From positions 2,108,001 to 2,172,000 of the forward strand of contig NZ_CP009533.1 in the NCBI RefSeq assembly GCF_000761155.1: a DNA stretch of 64,000 nt, read 5' to 3'. The notes beneath the pieces were generated by a model, which saw only the letters and a program-made list of their open reading frames with translations, had not been told where the DNA came from and did not search any database. The first letter of the stretch is position 1. Each line of letters begins with the position of its first letter. This DNA comes from Pseudomonas rhizosphaerae (lineage in GTDB: Bacteria > Pseudomonadota > Gammaproteobacteria > Pseudomonadales > Pseudomonadaceae). Shown here one piece after another: positions 1 through 9,819 of this stretch. Both the position numbers and the translations under genes were made by a program.

Positions 1-109
1 ACTGGGTGTGGATTTCCAGAAGCGCCTGACCGATGGCCGGATGAAGAGCATCGCCTTCATCAAGGACCCGGACGGCTACTGGGTCGAAATCATCCAGCCC
101 GACCTGTAA
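1..109 (+). CDS. gloA: Lactoylglutathione lyase (glyoxalase I), C-terminal fragment
   Basis: Only the last 35 codons are inside the window (frame from base 2, TAA at 107-109). The visible end reads as the glyoxalase fold C-terminus: a [15 protein letters not shown] stretch whose final Glu is the usual metal ligand, then IIQPDL and stop. Glyoxalase I isomerises the hemithioacetal of methylglyoxal and glutathione to S-lactoylglutathione in the cytoplasm. It converges with the mannitol operon, with a REP pair between. The call comes from this short tail, so another vicinal-oxygen-chelate enzyme cannot be wholly excluded. Confidence 0.8.
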   Translation, partial: LGVDFQKRLTDGRMKSIAFIKDPDGYWVEIIQPDL

Positions 110-166
110 CCGCCCTGTACCATCCGCGGCGAATACGGGATGGAAACTGTCAAGGACGTGCCATTC

Positions 167-257
167 CTGTGGGAGCGGTCCGCGGCCGCGAAAGGGTTTC
201 TGCGGTTTTGCAGGCGTACCGCGGCGCCTGCTTCGCGGCCGATGACCGCTCCTACGG
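167..257. repeat. REP pair (GGAGCGGTC / GGCCGCGAA family), inverted
   Basis: Two REP palindromes in opposite orientation, about 167-194 (GTGGGAGCGGTC...GGCCGCGAA) and 231-257 (the reverse form, TTCGCGGCC...GACCGCTCC). They fill the gap between convergent gloA and xylB and probably act as the shared 3' boundary of both transcripts. The same family recurs at 4400, 19811, 32418, 38820, 52082, 58596 and 59626. Confidence 0.85.
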
Positions 258-282
258 GATGGCTGCACCCACGTGCTCGTTA

Positions 283-1752
283 TCAAAGCGGAATGTGCTG
301 GCGGTAACGCTGATAGGCACCTTGGTAGGCGAGGACATTGGCAGCGACAGGTTGGGTGTGGCTGGTTTCGTCCAGCCGCACACAACGTTTGCATAACGCG
401 GCCAATCCCCGAGCGTCCTGACCGACGCACCATGCCGCCTGAATCGCTGCGCCCAGTGCCGCCGCTTCCGGCTGTTCGGTACACACGACGGGCGTGTCCA
501 TGACATCCGCCACCAACTGCCGCCAGACCGGACTTTTCGAGCCGCCGCCGATCAGGCGTATGGCGTGGGTCTGCAGGCCCCCGGCGCGCAGCAGGTCCAA
601 ACCATAGCGCAAACCAAAGGTGGTGCCTTCCACTGCCGCACGACACAGATTCGCCGCGTTCAGGTTATCCGTCGTCAGGCCCAGTACCGAACCGGTCGCC
701 TGTGGCAATGCGGGCACCCGCTCGCCATTCAAAAACGGCAGCATCAAGATGCCCTGGGCGCCAATCGGAGCCTGTGCCACGGCCTTGTTGAACCCGCTGA
801 TGTCCAGCTGCAGCAATTCGCGCACCGCCGTGGTGACATTGGTCAGGTTCATGGTGCAGATCAGCGGTAACCAGCCCCCCGAAGACGAACAGAAACTCGC
901 CACCGCAGGCTCATCCAGCACTGCCGGCCGATCGCTGTAGGCGTAGACCGTGCCCGATGAGCCCATGCTCATGGTAATGACCCCAGGGTGGATGTTGTCG
1001 GTGCCGATGGCGCCCATCATGTTGTCGCCACCGCCACTGGCGACCACTGCCAGCGGATTGATGCCCAGGCGCGCGGCGATGCCTGGACGGATGGTGCCGA
1101 CCGGCTGGTGCGATTCGATCAATTGCGGCAGTGCCGCTTCCAGCCGCCCGCTGGGGTCGATGTGGTGCAGCAGGGCAAGGTCCCACTGGCGTTCGCGCAC
1201 ATTGAAATAGCCGGTGCCCGAGGCATCCCCGTATTCGGCGCGAACCTGCCCGGTGAGCCAGAAATTCAGGTAATCGTGGGGCAGCAGGACGTGGGCGATG
1301 CGCGCGAAAACGTCTGGATGATGCTCGCGCGTCCAGAGCAGTTTCGACACCGTATACCCCGGCGCAATCACCAGCCCCAGACGTTCGAGCGAACCCCGTT
1401 CACCGCCCAGCTCGGCCAGCAGACGTTCGTTCTGCGGCGTGCTTTCGGTGTCGCACCACAGCTTGGCCGGGCGCAGCGCCTGACCGTCGGCGTCCAGCAA
1501 CACCAGCCCATGCTGCTGGCCGGAAACGCCGATGCCCAGAATGCGCTGGCCATCGATACCAGCCTGGGCCAGAGCCTGTGCGGTGGCCTGTTCGAACGCC
1601 GTGAGCCAGTCACTGGTGTCCTGCTCGCGACGCCCGTTTTCGCCGCTGATCATGTGATGGGCCGCCGAACCCTGGCCCAGTACCTCACCGCTGTCGGCGT
1701 CGAGGATCAGCGCCTTGGTCCCTTGGGTGCCACAGTCGATCCCGAGAAACAT
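283..1752 (-). CDS. xylB: Xylulokinase of the mannitol/arabitol operon (MtlY)
   Basis: 489-aa FGGY carbohydrate kinase. The N-terminal GIDCGTQGTK is the phosphate-binding loop, SGQQHGL near residue 100 is typical of xylulokinases, and GGGSKSPVW plus EAAALGAA in the C-terminal half complete the ATPase fold. It phosphorylates D-xylulose, the product of D-arabitol oxidation by MtlD, for entry into the pentose phosphate pathway. The ATG at 1752 is 6 bases after the mtlD stop, so the two are co-translated. It is the last gene of the operon here. The fructokinase gene mtlZ, which follows it in P. fluorescens, is not present. Confidence 0.95.
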   Translation of the reverse strand: MFLGIDCGTQGTKALILDADSGEVLGQGSAAHHMISGENGRREQDTSDWLTAFEQATAQALAQAGIDGQRILGIGVSGQQHGLVLLDADGQALRPAKLWCDTESTPQNERLLAELGGERGSLERLGLVIAPGYTVSKLLWTREHHPDVFARIAHVLLPHDYLNFWLTGQVRAEYGDASGTGYFNVRERQWDLALLHHIDPSGRLEAALPQLIESHQPVGTIRPGIAARLGINPLAVVASGGGDNMMGAIGTDNIHPGVITMSMGSSGTVYAYSDRPAVLDEPAVASFCSSSGGWLPLICTMNLTNVTTAVRELLQLDISGFNKAVAQAPIGAQGILMLPFLNGERVPALPQATGSVLGLTTDNLNAANLCRAAVEGTTFGLRYGLDLLRAGGLQTHAIRLIGGGSKSPVWRQLVADVMDTPVVCTEQPEAAALGAAIQAAWCVGQDARGLAALCKRCVRLDETSHTQPVAANVLAYQGAYQRYRQHIPL

Positions 1753-1758
1753 GGCGGC

Positions 1759-3240
1759 TTACTCCTGGCCAGCCAGCAACTGCTCCAGGGTGGCATGCAC
1801 ACCCTGGGTACGCAGGCTGTGGAGATTGCGTTCGAAGGCAGCGACGAACGCGGCCGACTGCGGGATGTGCGTACCGAAAATCTCCTCGACACCCAGCAGC
1901 CGGTGGGTGAGCGATGCCGGGTCGGCGACCAGTGCCTGGCAGAACTCGGCGCGCGGGTCAGGAATGCTGTAGCGAGTACCGTTTTCGTCGATGCCGCCCA
2001 GGTAGAGTGCCCAGGCCGCCACCACCAGGGCAGCACGCTCGGTGTCCTGGCCGTCGCGGATCAGCCGGTCGATGGTCGGCACGGTGAACTTGGGAAACTT
2101 CGAGGAGCCGTCCGAGCAGACGCGCTCCAGTTGGTCGGCGATGGCCTGGTTGGAGAAGCGCTCGATGAGCGTGTCCTTGTAGCCCTCCAGGTCGATGCCC
2201 GGAACCGACGCCAGTTGCGGCGTAACGTCCCGGTCCATGTAAGCGCGTATGTAGCGCACGAACAGCGGATCGTTCATGGTTTCGTGAACGAAACGGTAGC
2301 CCTTGAGGAAGCCCAGGTAGGTCAGGGCCAGGTGGCTGCCGTTGAGCAGCTTGATCTTCATTTCTTCATAGGGCGTGACGTCGTCGGTGAACTGCACGCC
2401 GACCTTTTCCCAAGCAGGCCGACCCGCGCCGAACTTGTCTTCCAGCACCCATTGCACGAATGGCTCGCAGACCACCGGCCAACTGTCCTCGACACCATGG
2501 CGCTCGTGCAGCTGCGCGCGATGGGCATCGCTGGTCATTGGCGTGATGCGGTCGACCATGGCATTGGGGAACTGCACGTGGCTGGCGATCCAGTCGTGCA
2601 GCGCTGGGTCGTGCAGCTTGGCGAACGCCAGCAGCGCCTTGCGTGCGACCGCGCCGTTGTGCGGGAGGTTGTCGCAGGACATCACGGTGAACGCCTCGAT
2701 ACCGGCATCGCGACGTTGCTTCAAGGCGGCGCAGAGAAAGCCGAACACCGTGCCGGGCGCCTGCGGATGAGCCAGGTCGTGCTGGATCTGCGGCAAGTGG
2801 GCCATGAACTCGCCGCTACTGTCATCGATGCAATAGCCACCCTCTGTGATGGTCAACGAGACGATGCGCACGGAAGGCTCGGCCAGTTTGCCGATCAAGG
2901 CCGCGGCGCCGTCTTCGGCCAGCAACATGTCGGTGATCGCGCCAATCACGCGCACTTCGGTGTCAGGGGTGTCACCCAGCTCCACCAGGGTGTAGTAGAA
3001 ATCCTGCCCGGCCAGGGCGTCGCGGACCTTGCGGTCATCGCTGCGCAGGCCGGCGCCGCAGATGGCCCACTCCTCGGCCTCGCCCTTGTTCATCAGTGCG
3101 TCGGTATAGAACGCCTGGTGCGCACGGTGAAAGCCGCCGACTCCGATGTGGACGATGCCATGCACACGGGTGGCCGGGTCGTAGGCGGGCAACTGGATGT
3201 GTTCGGCGAGCTGGTGCAGATTCTGTCGATTGAGTTTCAT
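1759..3240 (-). CDS. mtlD: Mannitol 2-dehydrogenase
   Basis: 493-aa long-chain polyol dehydrogenase, the size of the characterised P. fluorescens enzyme. A Rossmann-like N-terminal region with GVGGFHRAHQAFYTD near residue 40 is followed by the family's catalytic K-x4-N-x2-H motif (KIKLLNGSH, about residue 295). It oxidises mannitol to fructose, arabitol to xylulose and probably sorbitol to fructose with NAD+. Two ATGs sit side by side (3243 and 3240). I chose 3240 because MKLN matches the known N-terminus. It lies 13 bases after mtlK, within the operon. Confidence 0.96.
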   Translation of the reverse strand: MKLNRQNLHQLAEHIQLPAYDPATRVHGIVHIGVGGFHRAHQAFYTDALMNKGEAEEWAICGAGLRSDDRKVRDALAGQDFYYTLVELGDTPDTEVRVIGAITDMLLAEDGAAALIGKLAEPSVRIVSLTITEGGYCIDDSSGEFMAHLPQIQHDLAHPQAPGTVFGFLCAALKQRRDAGIEAFTVMSCDNLPHNGAVARKALLAFAKLHDPALHDWIASHVQFPNAMVDRITPMTSDAHRAQLHERHGVEDSWPVVCEPFVQWVLEDKFGAGRPAWEKVGVQFTDDVTPYEEMKIKLLNGSHLALTYLGFLKGYRFVHETMNDPLFVRYIRAYMDRDVTPQLASVPGIDLEGYKDTLIERFSNQAIADQLERVCSDGSSKFPKFTVPTIDRLIRDGQDTERAALVVAAWALYLGGIDENGTRYSIPDPRAEFCQALVADPASLTHRLLGVEEIFGTHIPQSAAFVAAFERNLHSLRTQGVHATLEQLLAGQE

Positions 3241-3253
3241 CATCGGTCCTGTA

Positions 3254-4357
<1,104 letters not shown>

Positions 4358-4399
4358 GGGTGTGGTCCTTTGCAAAGAGGTGTTGTTCGGGCGGGCGTC

Positions 4400-4426
4400 T
4401 TCGCGGGTAGAACCCGCTCCCACAGG
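4400..4426. repeat. REP element inside the mtl operon
   Basis: A single REP palindrome (TCGCGGGTAGAACCCGC then TCCCACAGG on the plus strand; GTGGGAGCGGGTTCTACCCGCGAA in the direction of transcription) lies in the mtlG-mtlK spacer. It would form a stem in the polycistronic mRNA and could protect or attenuate the downstream mtlK-mtlD-xylB part. Confidence 0.8.
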
Positions 4427-4451
4427 GGTGCGCCGCACAATGATGCCTGGG

Positions 4452-5282
4452 TCACTTGACTGCGCCGAAGGAGAGGCCGCGCACCAGCTGCTTCTGGCTG
4501 ATCCAGCCGAAGATCAGGATCGGCGCGCAGGCCAGGGTGGACACGGCCGACAGCTTGGCCCAGAACAACCCTTCGGGACTCGAGTACGAGGCGATCAACG
4601 CGGTCAGCGGGGCGGCGCCGGAGCTGGTGAGGTTCAGCGACCAGAACGCCTCGTTCCAGCACAGGATCAGCGACAGCAGCACGGTCGAGGCCAGGCCACC
4701 CTTGCTGATCGGCAACAGCACCCGAAGCATTTCCTGACCCAGCGTGGCACCGTCCAGGCGCGCTGCTTCGAGGATTTCCCGCGGAATGTCCTTGAAGTAG
4801 GTGTACACCATCCAGACCACGATCGGCAGGTTGATCAGGGTGTAGATGACGATCAAGGCAATGCGCGAATCCAGCAGCCCTGCGCCCTTGGCCAGCAGGT
4901 AGATGGGCATCAGCACGCCGACCGGTGGCAGCATCTTGGTGGAGAGCATCCACAGCAGGGTCTGCTTGGTGCGCTTGGTCTCGTAGAAGGCCATCGAGTA
5001 GGCAGCAGGGACGGCGATCAACATGCACAGGGCAGTGGCGCTGAACGAGATCAGCACCGAGTTCCAGGCGAAGTGCAGGTAGTCGCTGCGCTCCTGGATG
5101 TGCAGGTAATTTTCCAGCGTAGGCGTGAAGATGAACTGCGGCGGCGTGGCGAAGGCATCGATCTCGGTCTTGAAGCTGGTCAATACCATCCAGAAGATCG
5201 GAAAGAACACCACGATGGCGATGGCCCAGGCCAGGCAGCCCAGGACCACGCTTTGCAGGCGACGCGATTGTTGAAGTGTCAT
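4452..5282 (-). CDS. mtlG: Polyol ABC transporter permease 2
   Basis: 276-aa inner-membrane permease of the MalG type. A signal-anchor helix near residues 12-32 ([20 protein letters not shown]) is followed by further hydrophobic helices, and the EAA loop that contacts the ATPase reads [11 protein letters not shown] in the second half. The ATG at 5282 follows mtlF by 11 bases. It pairs with MtlF to form the mannitol/sorbitol/arabitol channel energised by MtlK. Confidence 0.94.
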   Translation of the reverse strand: MTLQQSRRLQSVVLGCLAWAIAIVVFFPIFWMVLTSFKTEIDAFATPPQFIFTPTLENYLHIQERSDYLHFAWNSVLISFSATALCMLIAVPAAYSMAFYETKRTKQTLLWMLSTKMLPPVGVLMPIYLLAKGAGLLDSRIALIVIYTLINLPIVVWMVYTYFKDIPREILEAARLDGATLGQEMLRVLLPISKGGLASTVLLSLILCWNEAFWSLNLTSSGAAPLTALIASYSSPEGLFWAKLSAVSTLACAPILIFGWISQKQLVRGLSFGAVK

Positions 5283-5293
5283 GGCGCAGGCCT

Positions 5294-6220
5294 TCAGTTC
5301 TTGTCGGTGAGGTTTTTGCCGATCATCCGCACCAGGATGATCGCGGCGATGTTGGCGATGACCACGGCAATCAAGCCACCGGCCGAGGCCATGCCCACGT
5401 CGAACTGCACCAGCGCCTGGTTGTAGATCAGGTAGGCGAGGTTGGTGGACGCAAAGCCGGGGCCGCCGTTGGTGGTGGTGAAGATCTCGGCGAACACCGA
5501 GAGCAGGAAGATCGTCTCGATCATCACCACCACTGCGATGGGCCGCGCCAGGTGCGGCAGGGTCAAGTGCCAGAAGATCGCCAGGGCGCCGGCACCGTCC
5601 AGTCGTGCGGCTTCTTTCTGTTCCTGATCCAGCGACTGCATGGCGGTCATCAGCAAGAGGATGGCGAACGGCAGCCACTGCCAACTGACGATGACGATGA
5701 TCGAGAACAGCGGATAGTGGGCGAGCCAGTCGACCGGCTCGGCGCCGAAGAACTTCCACACGGCGGCGAGAATCCCCGAGACCGGATGAAAGATCAGGTT
5801 CTTGAAGATCAGCGCGCCCACGGTGGGCATGATGAAGAACGGCGAGATGAGCATCACCCGCACGATCCCGCGGCCGAGAAACTCGCTGGCCTCCAGCAGC
5901 GCGGCGATCAGTACCCCGAACACCACGCTGATCAACAGCACGCTGCCGACCAGCAGCAAGGTGTTGGTGGCGCCGGGCATGAACCCTGCGTCGGTGAGGA
6001 AGAAGCTGAAATTCTCCAGTCCGACGAATTCGTTCTCGCCGGGGTACAGCAGGTTGTAGCGGATCAGCGAGAAGTACACGGTCATGCCCAGCGGCACGAT
6101 CATCCACAGCAGCAGCAAGGCCACGGACGGAGTGACCAGGAACCAGCCGGGATTGGACAAGCGGCGCTTGCCCGTCACCTCAGCGGTATCGGGCTGGGGC
6201 TTGGCAGTCGTAGTATTCAT
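5294..6220 (-). CDS. mtlF: Polyol ABC transporter permease 1
   Basis: 308-aa MalF-type permease. A cytoplasmic N-terminus of about 30 residues precedes the first helix (WFLVTPSVALLLLWMIVPLG), several more helices follow, and the EAA loop reads [10 protein letters not shown] near residue 210. It forms the transmembrane channel with MtlG. It lies downstream of mtlE, from which it is separated by a 60-base spacer carrying a strong stem-loop. Confidence 0.94.
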   Translation of the reverse strand: MNTTTAKPQPDTAEVTGKRRLSNPGWFLVTPSVALLLLWMIVPLGMTVYFSLIRYNLLYPGENEFVGLENFSFFLTDAGFMPGATNTLLLVGSVLLISVVFGVLIAALLEASEFLGRGIVRVMLISPFFIMPTVGALIFKNLIFHPVSGILAAVWKFFGAEPVDWLAHYPLFSIIVIVSWQWLPFAILLLMTAMQSLDQEQKEAARLDGAGALAIFWHLTLPHLARPIAVVVMIETIFLLSVFAEIFTTTNGGPGFASTNLAYLIYNQALVQFDVGMASAGGLIAVVIANIAAIILVRMIGKNLTDKN

Positions 6221-6242
6221 GGGTGCGCACCTGGTGAGCAGG

Positions 6243-6268
6243 GCTGCCCGCCGCAGTCGGCGGGCAGC
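6243..6268 (-). promoter_or_regulatory. Intra-operon stem-loop between mtlE and mtlF
   Basis: Perfect 10-bp inverted repeat GCTGCCCGCC / GGCGGGCAGC with a 6-base loop, placed between the mtlE stop and the mtlF start. No T-run follows it in the direction of transcription, so it is more likely an mRNA-stabilising or partial-termination hairpin that keeps the binding protein in excess over the membrane components, as known for malE-malF. Confidence 0.7.
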
Positions 6269-6280
6269 AGGGCGGAGGTG

Positions 6281-7600
6281 TTACTGCTTTGGATAGCCGG
6301 CGCGTTTCATGGCTCGCTCGGTGGCGGTCTGCGCAACCACCAGGGCCTGATCTGCGGTGGTCTGGCCGGTCAGCGCGGCTGCGAACGCCTTGCCCACTTC
6401 GGTGCCGATGGCCTGGAACTCGGGGATCGTCACCAGCTGGATGCCGACGTAGGGCTTGGTGTCGGTCTGCTTGGGATCGGCCACCTTCAGCGACTCGAGG
6501 GTGATGTGCGCGAACGGCGCCGCCTTCAGGTACTCGTCGGTGTAGGTCGATTTGCGTGTACCGGGCGGCACGTTGGCCACGCCATCAGTCTTGGCCACCA
6601 GCGCGGCGTACTCCTTGGACGTCGCCCAGGCGGAGAACTGCTGTGCGGCCTGTTGGTTCTTCGAGCTGGTCGGAATGGCCAGGGCCCACGAGTACAGCCA
6701 GGCCGAGCCCTTGTCCGTGGTTTCGTGGGGAGCGAAGGTGAAGCCGACGCTGTCGGCGACCTTGCTCTGGGTCTTGTCCATGGTGAAGGAACCGGCCACG
6801 CTGGCGTCTACCCAAATGGCGCACTTGCCGCTGTTGAACAGGGCCAGGTTCTCGTTGAAACCGTTGCTCGACGCACCCGGCGGGCCGGACTTCTTCATGT
6901 TGTCGACATAGAAGTTGAGCGCCTTCTTCCAGGCCTCGCTGTCGAACTGCGGCTTCCACTCGTTATTGAACCAGCTGCCACCGAAGCTGTTGGCCACGGT
7001 GGTGATCAAGGCCATGTTCTCACCCCAGCCGGCCTTGCCGCGCAGGCACAGGCCGTACTGGTCCTTGCTCTTGTCGGTGAGTTTACCGGCGAAGTCAGCG
7101 ATTTGGGTCCAGGTGGGTTTCTCGGGCATCTCCAGCCCGGCTGCCTTGAACAGGTCGGTGCGGTAATAGGTCATGGAGCTTTCGGCGTAGAACGGCAGGG
7201 CGTAAAGCTGGCCTTTCACCGACAGCCCGTCGCGTACCGAAGGGAAGACGTCATCGATGTCGTAGCTGGCCGGCAGGTCCTTCATCGGCGACAGCCAACC
7301 CTTGGCGCCCCATAGTGAGGCTTCGTACATGCCGATGGTCAATACGTCGAACTGGCCGCCCTGGGTAGCAATATCGGTGGTCAGGCGCTGGCGCAGCACG
7401 TTCTCTTCGAGCACCACCCAGTTGAGCTTGATATCGGGGTGCTGGGTCTCGAACGTCTTGGCCAGGCGCTGCATCCGAATCATGTCGCTGTTGTTGACGG
7501 TGGCGATGGTCAGGGTGGTGTCGGCATAGCTGTAGCCACTGATGGCCAGTGCGCTGCACAGACCGCCGGCAACGAGCAGATGTTTGTAGTCGATCGTCAT
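6281..7600 (-). CDS. mtlE: Polyol ABC transporter periplasmic binding protein
   Basis: 439-aa family 1 solute-binding protein. A Sec signal peptide (hydrophobic LLVAGGLCSALAISGYSYA, cleavage near residue 26) precedes a mature domain starting DTTLTIATVNN. It binds mannitol, sorbitol or arabitol in the periplasm for MtlFGK. The open frame extends upstream to 7672, but the ATG at 7600 follows a GAGGAA ribosome-binding site at proper spacing and gives a proper signal peptide. It is the first structural gene of the operon, downstream of mtlR on the same strand, with a 213-base promoter region between. Confidence 0.95.
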   Translation of the reverse strand: MTIDYKHLLVAGGLCSALAISGYSYADTTLTIATVNNSDMIRMQRLAKTFETQHPDIKLNWVVLEENVLRQRLTTDIATQGGQFDVLTIGMYEASLWGAKGWLSPMKDLPASYDIDDVFPSVRDGLSVKGQLYALPFYAESSMTYYRTDLFKAAGLEMPEKPTWTQIADFAGKLTDKSKDQYGLCLRGKAGWGENMALITTVANSFGGSWFNNEWKPQFDSEAWKKALNFYVDNMKKSGPPGASSNGFNENLALFNSGKCAIWVDASVAGSFTMDKTQSKVADSVGFTFAPHETTDKGSAWLYSWALAIPTSSKNQQAAQQFSAWATSKEYAALVAKTDGVANVPPGTRKSTYTDEYLKAAPFAHITLESLKVADPKQTDTKPYVGIQLVTIPEFQAIGTEVGKAFAAALTGQTTADQALVVAQTATERAMKRAGYPKQ

Positions 7601-7638
7601 CTCGCATTCCTCTTCGGCACGCGCGGGCGCGGCCCTGG

Positions 7639-7646
7639 TTATTATT
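7639..7646 (-). promoter_or_regulatory. Crc/Hfq-type CA motif in the mtlE leader
   Basis: On the minus strand the mtlE leader reads AATAATAA, a perfect fit to the AAYAAYAA motif bound by Hfq with Crc in Pseudomonas. It lies 39-46 bases upstream of the mtlE ATG. Targets of catabolite repression carry such motifs near the start codon, so translational repression of mannitol uptake on preferred carbon sources is plausible. Position relative to the transcript start is not known. Confidence 0.5.
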
Positions 7647-7725
7647 CTTGTGTCTTCGTAGAGGTGAAGCACTGCCTGTGATTACAGACCCCTGCGCTCA
7701 ATCTGACAAATCCCTGGACGCACCC

Positions 7726-7747
7726 GCACTGATACTAATTTGCACTG
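7726..7747 (-). promoter_or_regulatory. Candidate MtlR operator upstream of mtlE
   Basis: Two direct copies of CAGTGC (minus strand) 16 bases apart, at 7742-7747 and 7726-7731, flank an AT-rich core (AAATTAGTAT). A third copy lies at 7669-7674. AraC/XylS-type regulators bind direct repeats just upstream of -35, and MtlR is encoded immediately upstream. Assignment is by position and repeat structure only. Confidence 0.4.
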
Positions 7748-7813
7748 CTTGCCTACACGCTGCGGCGGGCCAGAGGCACCCACCCGATCGCTGTGTAGGT
7801 TTGCGTACAGGTT

Positions 7814-8707
7814 TCAGGAGCTCAGACGCTGGGTGGCCAGGCGACGATAGTGCGACGGGGTCATGCCTTTGAGCTGCTGGAAACGGCGATTGAAGTTGGA
7901 AATGTTATTGAAGCCGGACTCGAAGCACACGTCCGTGACCGGACGATCGCCGTCGGCCAGCAGCTCACAGGACTTGCTGATGCGCAGGCGATTCACGAAC
8001 TCGACGAAGCAACGGCCGGTGGCTTGCTTGAATACGCGCGAGAAATAGGTGGGTTTCATGCCCAGGTAGGCAGCAACTTCCTCCAGGGACAGCTCCCGCG
8101 CGTAGTGGGCGAAGATGTAGTCGACGGCGCGATTGGTACGTTCCACCGCATGCTCGTCGGCGTCCTGGGCCACGGCGGTGCCCGAAAGCAGTTGGTAATC
8201 CTCGCACGCTGCCAGCGACTCCATGAGAATCAGGAAGTGGCCAAGTCGGCTGATGCCTTGGCTGTCGGCAATACGCTGCATCGACAGGCTGGCTTGGGCG
8301 ATGGTCTGCGCGCAGCGAAATTCGATGCCGTATCGGGCCCGTTCCAGGAGCGGCGCAAGGCTTCTGAGTTCGCTGAACACCTGATGGCCTTGGTCGAACA
8401 GCTCATCGGTGAAATTGACCAGCATGTCGCGCTTGTTGACCGACTGGCCGCTCTGCATCTGGCTGATCCAGTTGTGCGGCAAGTTGGGGCCGGTCAGGAA
8501 CAGGCTGCCGGGGTTGAAATTACCGATGTAGTCGCCCACGAACACCTTGCCCGAGGTGGCAACCAGCAGGTGCAATTCGTATTCCTTGTGGAAATGCCAG
8601 CGCACCAGTGGGCAGGGGAAGCCGTGCTGGCGGTAGATGATGGAGCGACCTTCGTGATCGTCCATTAGCTCGTAGGAGGGGTCGGTGATACGTGTAGGTC
8701 GAGTCAT
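7814..8707 (-). CDS. mtlR: AraC/XylS-family activator of the mannitol operon
   Basis: 297 aa, close to the roughly 300 aa of P. fluorescens MtlR. An N-terminal cupin-like sensing half contains a WHFHKEYELHLLV stretch near residue 35. The C-terminal tandem helix-turn-helix runs from about residue 190 (RAVDYIFAHYARELSLEEVAAYLG is the first helix region; FNNISNFNRRF is in the second). It activates mtlE when a polyol is present. I chose the ATG at 8707 (MTRPTRITDP) over an upstream open frame that adds 67 low-complexity residues. It is transcribed in the same direction as mtlE. Confidence 0.93.
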   Translation of the reverse strand: MTRPTRITDPSYELMDDHEGRSIIYRQHGFPCPLVRWHFHKEYELHLLVATSGKVFVGDYIGNFNPGSLFLTGPNLPHNWISQMQSGQSVNKRDMLVNFTDELFDQGHQVFSELRSLAPLLERARYGIEFRCAQTIAQASLSMQRIADSQGISRLGHFLILMESLAACEDYQLLSGTAVAQDADEHAVERTNRAVDYIFAHYARELSLEEVAAYLGMKPTYFSRVFKQATGRCFVEFVNRLRISKSCELLADGDRPVTDVCFESGFNNISNFNRRFQQLKGMTPSHYRRLATQRLSS

Positions 8708-8801
8708 GCCGTGGCTGCTTTTATGGTTGTGCCGATCGGGAATGCGCAGCCAAGCATAGCGGCGTTCGACCAGGGCCGTCCAAGGCTGCGACGGCCCTGC
8801 T

Positions 8802-9737
8802 TCAGAATGTGTCGTCGCTCCTGCGCGGGGCGTTGGCCCGAGGTTGGCCTGGCAGTGAGCGCAGGTTGCCGCGGTCCGGATCCCAGTCGGGAAGGGCAGC
8901 CTCGGCACCGCCGGGTAGCGGTTTGCACAGCTGCACGTGTGCCAGCAACGTTTCGATCGCCGCCATCAGCCCGACTTTGGAATTGGGCAGCACCGGGTGG
9001 TTGGAAGGAATGAACAGGCTCATCTTGGAGAGCTGCACCAAGGGTGATGCTGGGCAGTCGGTAATGCTCAGCACACATGCCTCGCGGGACTTGGCGTACT
9101 CGGCCAGGCGGATGGTATCGCGGGTGTAGGCGGGCAGGGCGATGGCCAGCAGCGTATCGTTGCGGGTGATGCCGGACAGCCTGTAGGCAGACCCCTCCAG
9201 CCCGCCATCCAGTGTCACGCAGTGCGCGCCTACGCAGAATGGGCTGAGCCCGGCTGCGGCCATGGCGGCCAGATGAAAGCTGTTGCCGAAACCGACCACG
9301 AAGACATTCTGCGAACGGGCCAGTTGACGGGCCATGTTCTCGAAGGTCTGGTTGTCGTTCATTCGAGTGACGTTGTCCAGATGATCCTTGCTCAGGCTGA
9401 TCTGCTGTTCCAGGTGGAAGCCGGTGTTGGGTGAATGCTTGAGCCGTTCCTCGAACACGTCGGCCGACGACACCACCGCCAGCAGGTTTTCCATCAGGGC
9501 AAAGCGCAGCCCGGTGAAGCCGTTGAGTTCGATCGCATTGGCCAGGCGGTTGACGGCGGCGGTCGAGGTACCGGTTGCTCCGGCCAGCTCTTCTATGTTG
9601 AGCGTCGCACTGCGGTAGGGGTTGGCCTGCAGAAAGGTCGAGACTTTCTTCAGGGCAGGGCGCAAATCGGCGTGTTTGTTGCGCAGCCTACGCATGAGCT
9701 CGGAATCGTACACTTTAGTACTGTCGATGGGCGCCAT
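8802..9737 (-). CDS. RpiR/MurR-family transcriptional regulator
   Basis: 311 aa. The N-terminal HTH_6 domain (about residues 10-85) contains ATLNIEELAGATGTSTAAVNRLA, the family recognition helix. A C-terminal SIS sugar-phosphate-isomerase domain (about 125-260) contains NVFVVGFGNSFHLAA and a DTLLAIALPAYTRDT loop. Family members sense phosphosugars and control sugar catabolism. A role linked to the polyol genes just downstream is possible but not shown. The last 30 residues are polar and look disordered. The ATG at 9737 is 82 bases from the glycosyltransferase gene upstream. Confidence 0.88.
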   Translation of the reverse strand: MAPIDSTKVYDSELMRRLRNKHADLRPALKKVSTFLQANPYRSATLNIEELAGATGTSTAAVNRLANAIELNGFTGLRFALMENLLAVVSSADVFEERLKHSPNTGFHLEQQISLSKDHLDNVTRMNDNQTFENMARQLARSQNVFVVGFGNSFHLAAMAAAGLSPFCVGAHCVTLDGGLEGSAYRLSGITRNDTLLAIALPAYTRDTIRLAEYAKSREACVLSITDCPASPLVQLSKMSLFIPSNHPVLPNSKVGLMAAIETLLAHVQLCKPLPGGAEAALPDWDPDRGNLRSLPGQPRANAPRRSDDTF

Positions 9738-9819
9738 CGTCGTTCATCCTGAATGAGTATGGGAGCGGTACCTCGAGCACTTGATTCTAGTTGTCCGACC
9801 TCTAACGTCCAGCAGGTCC

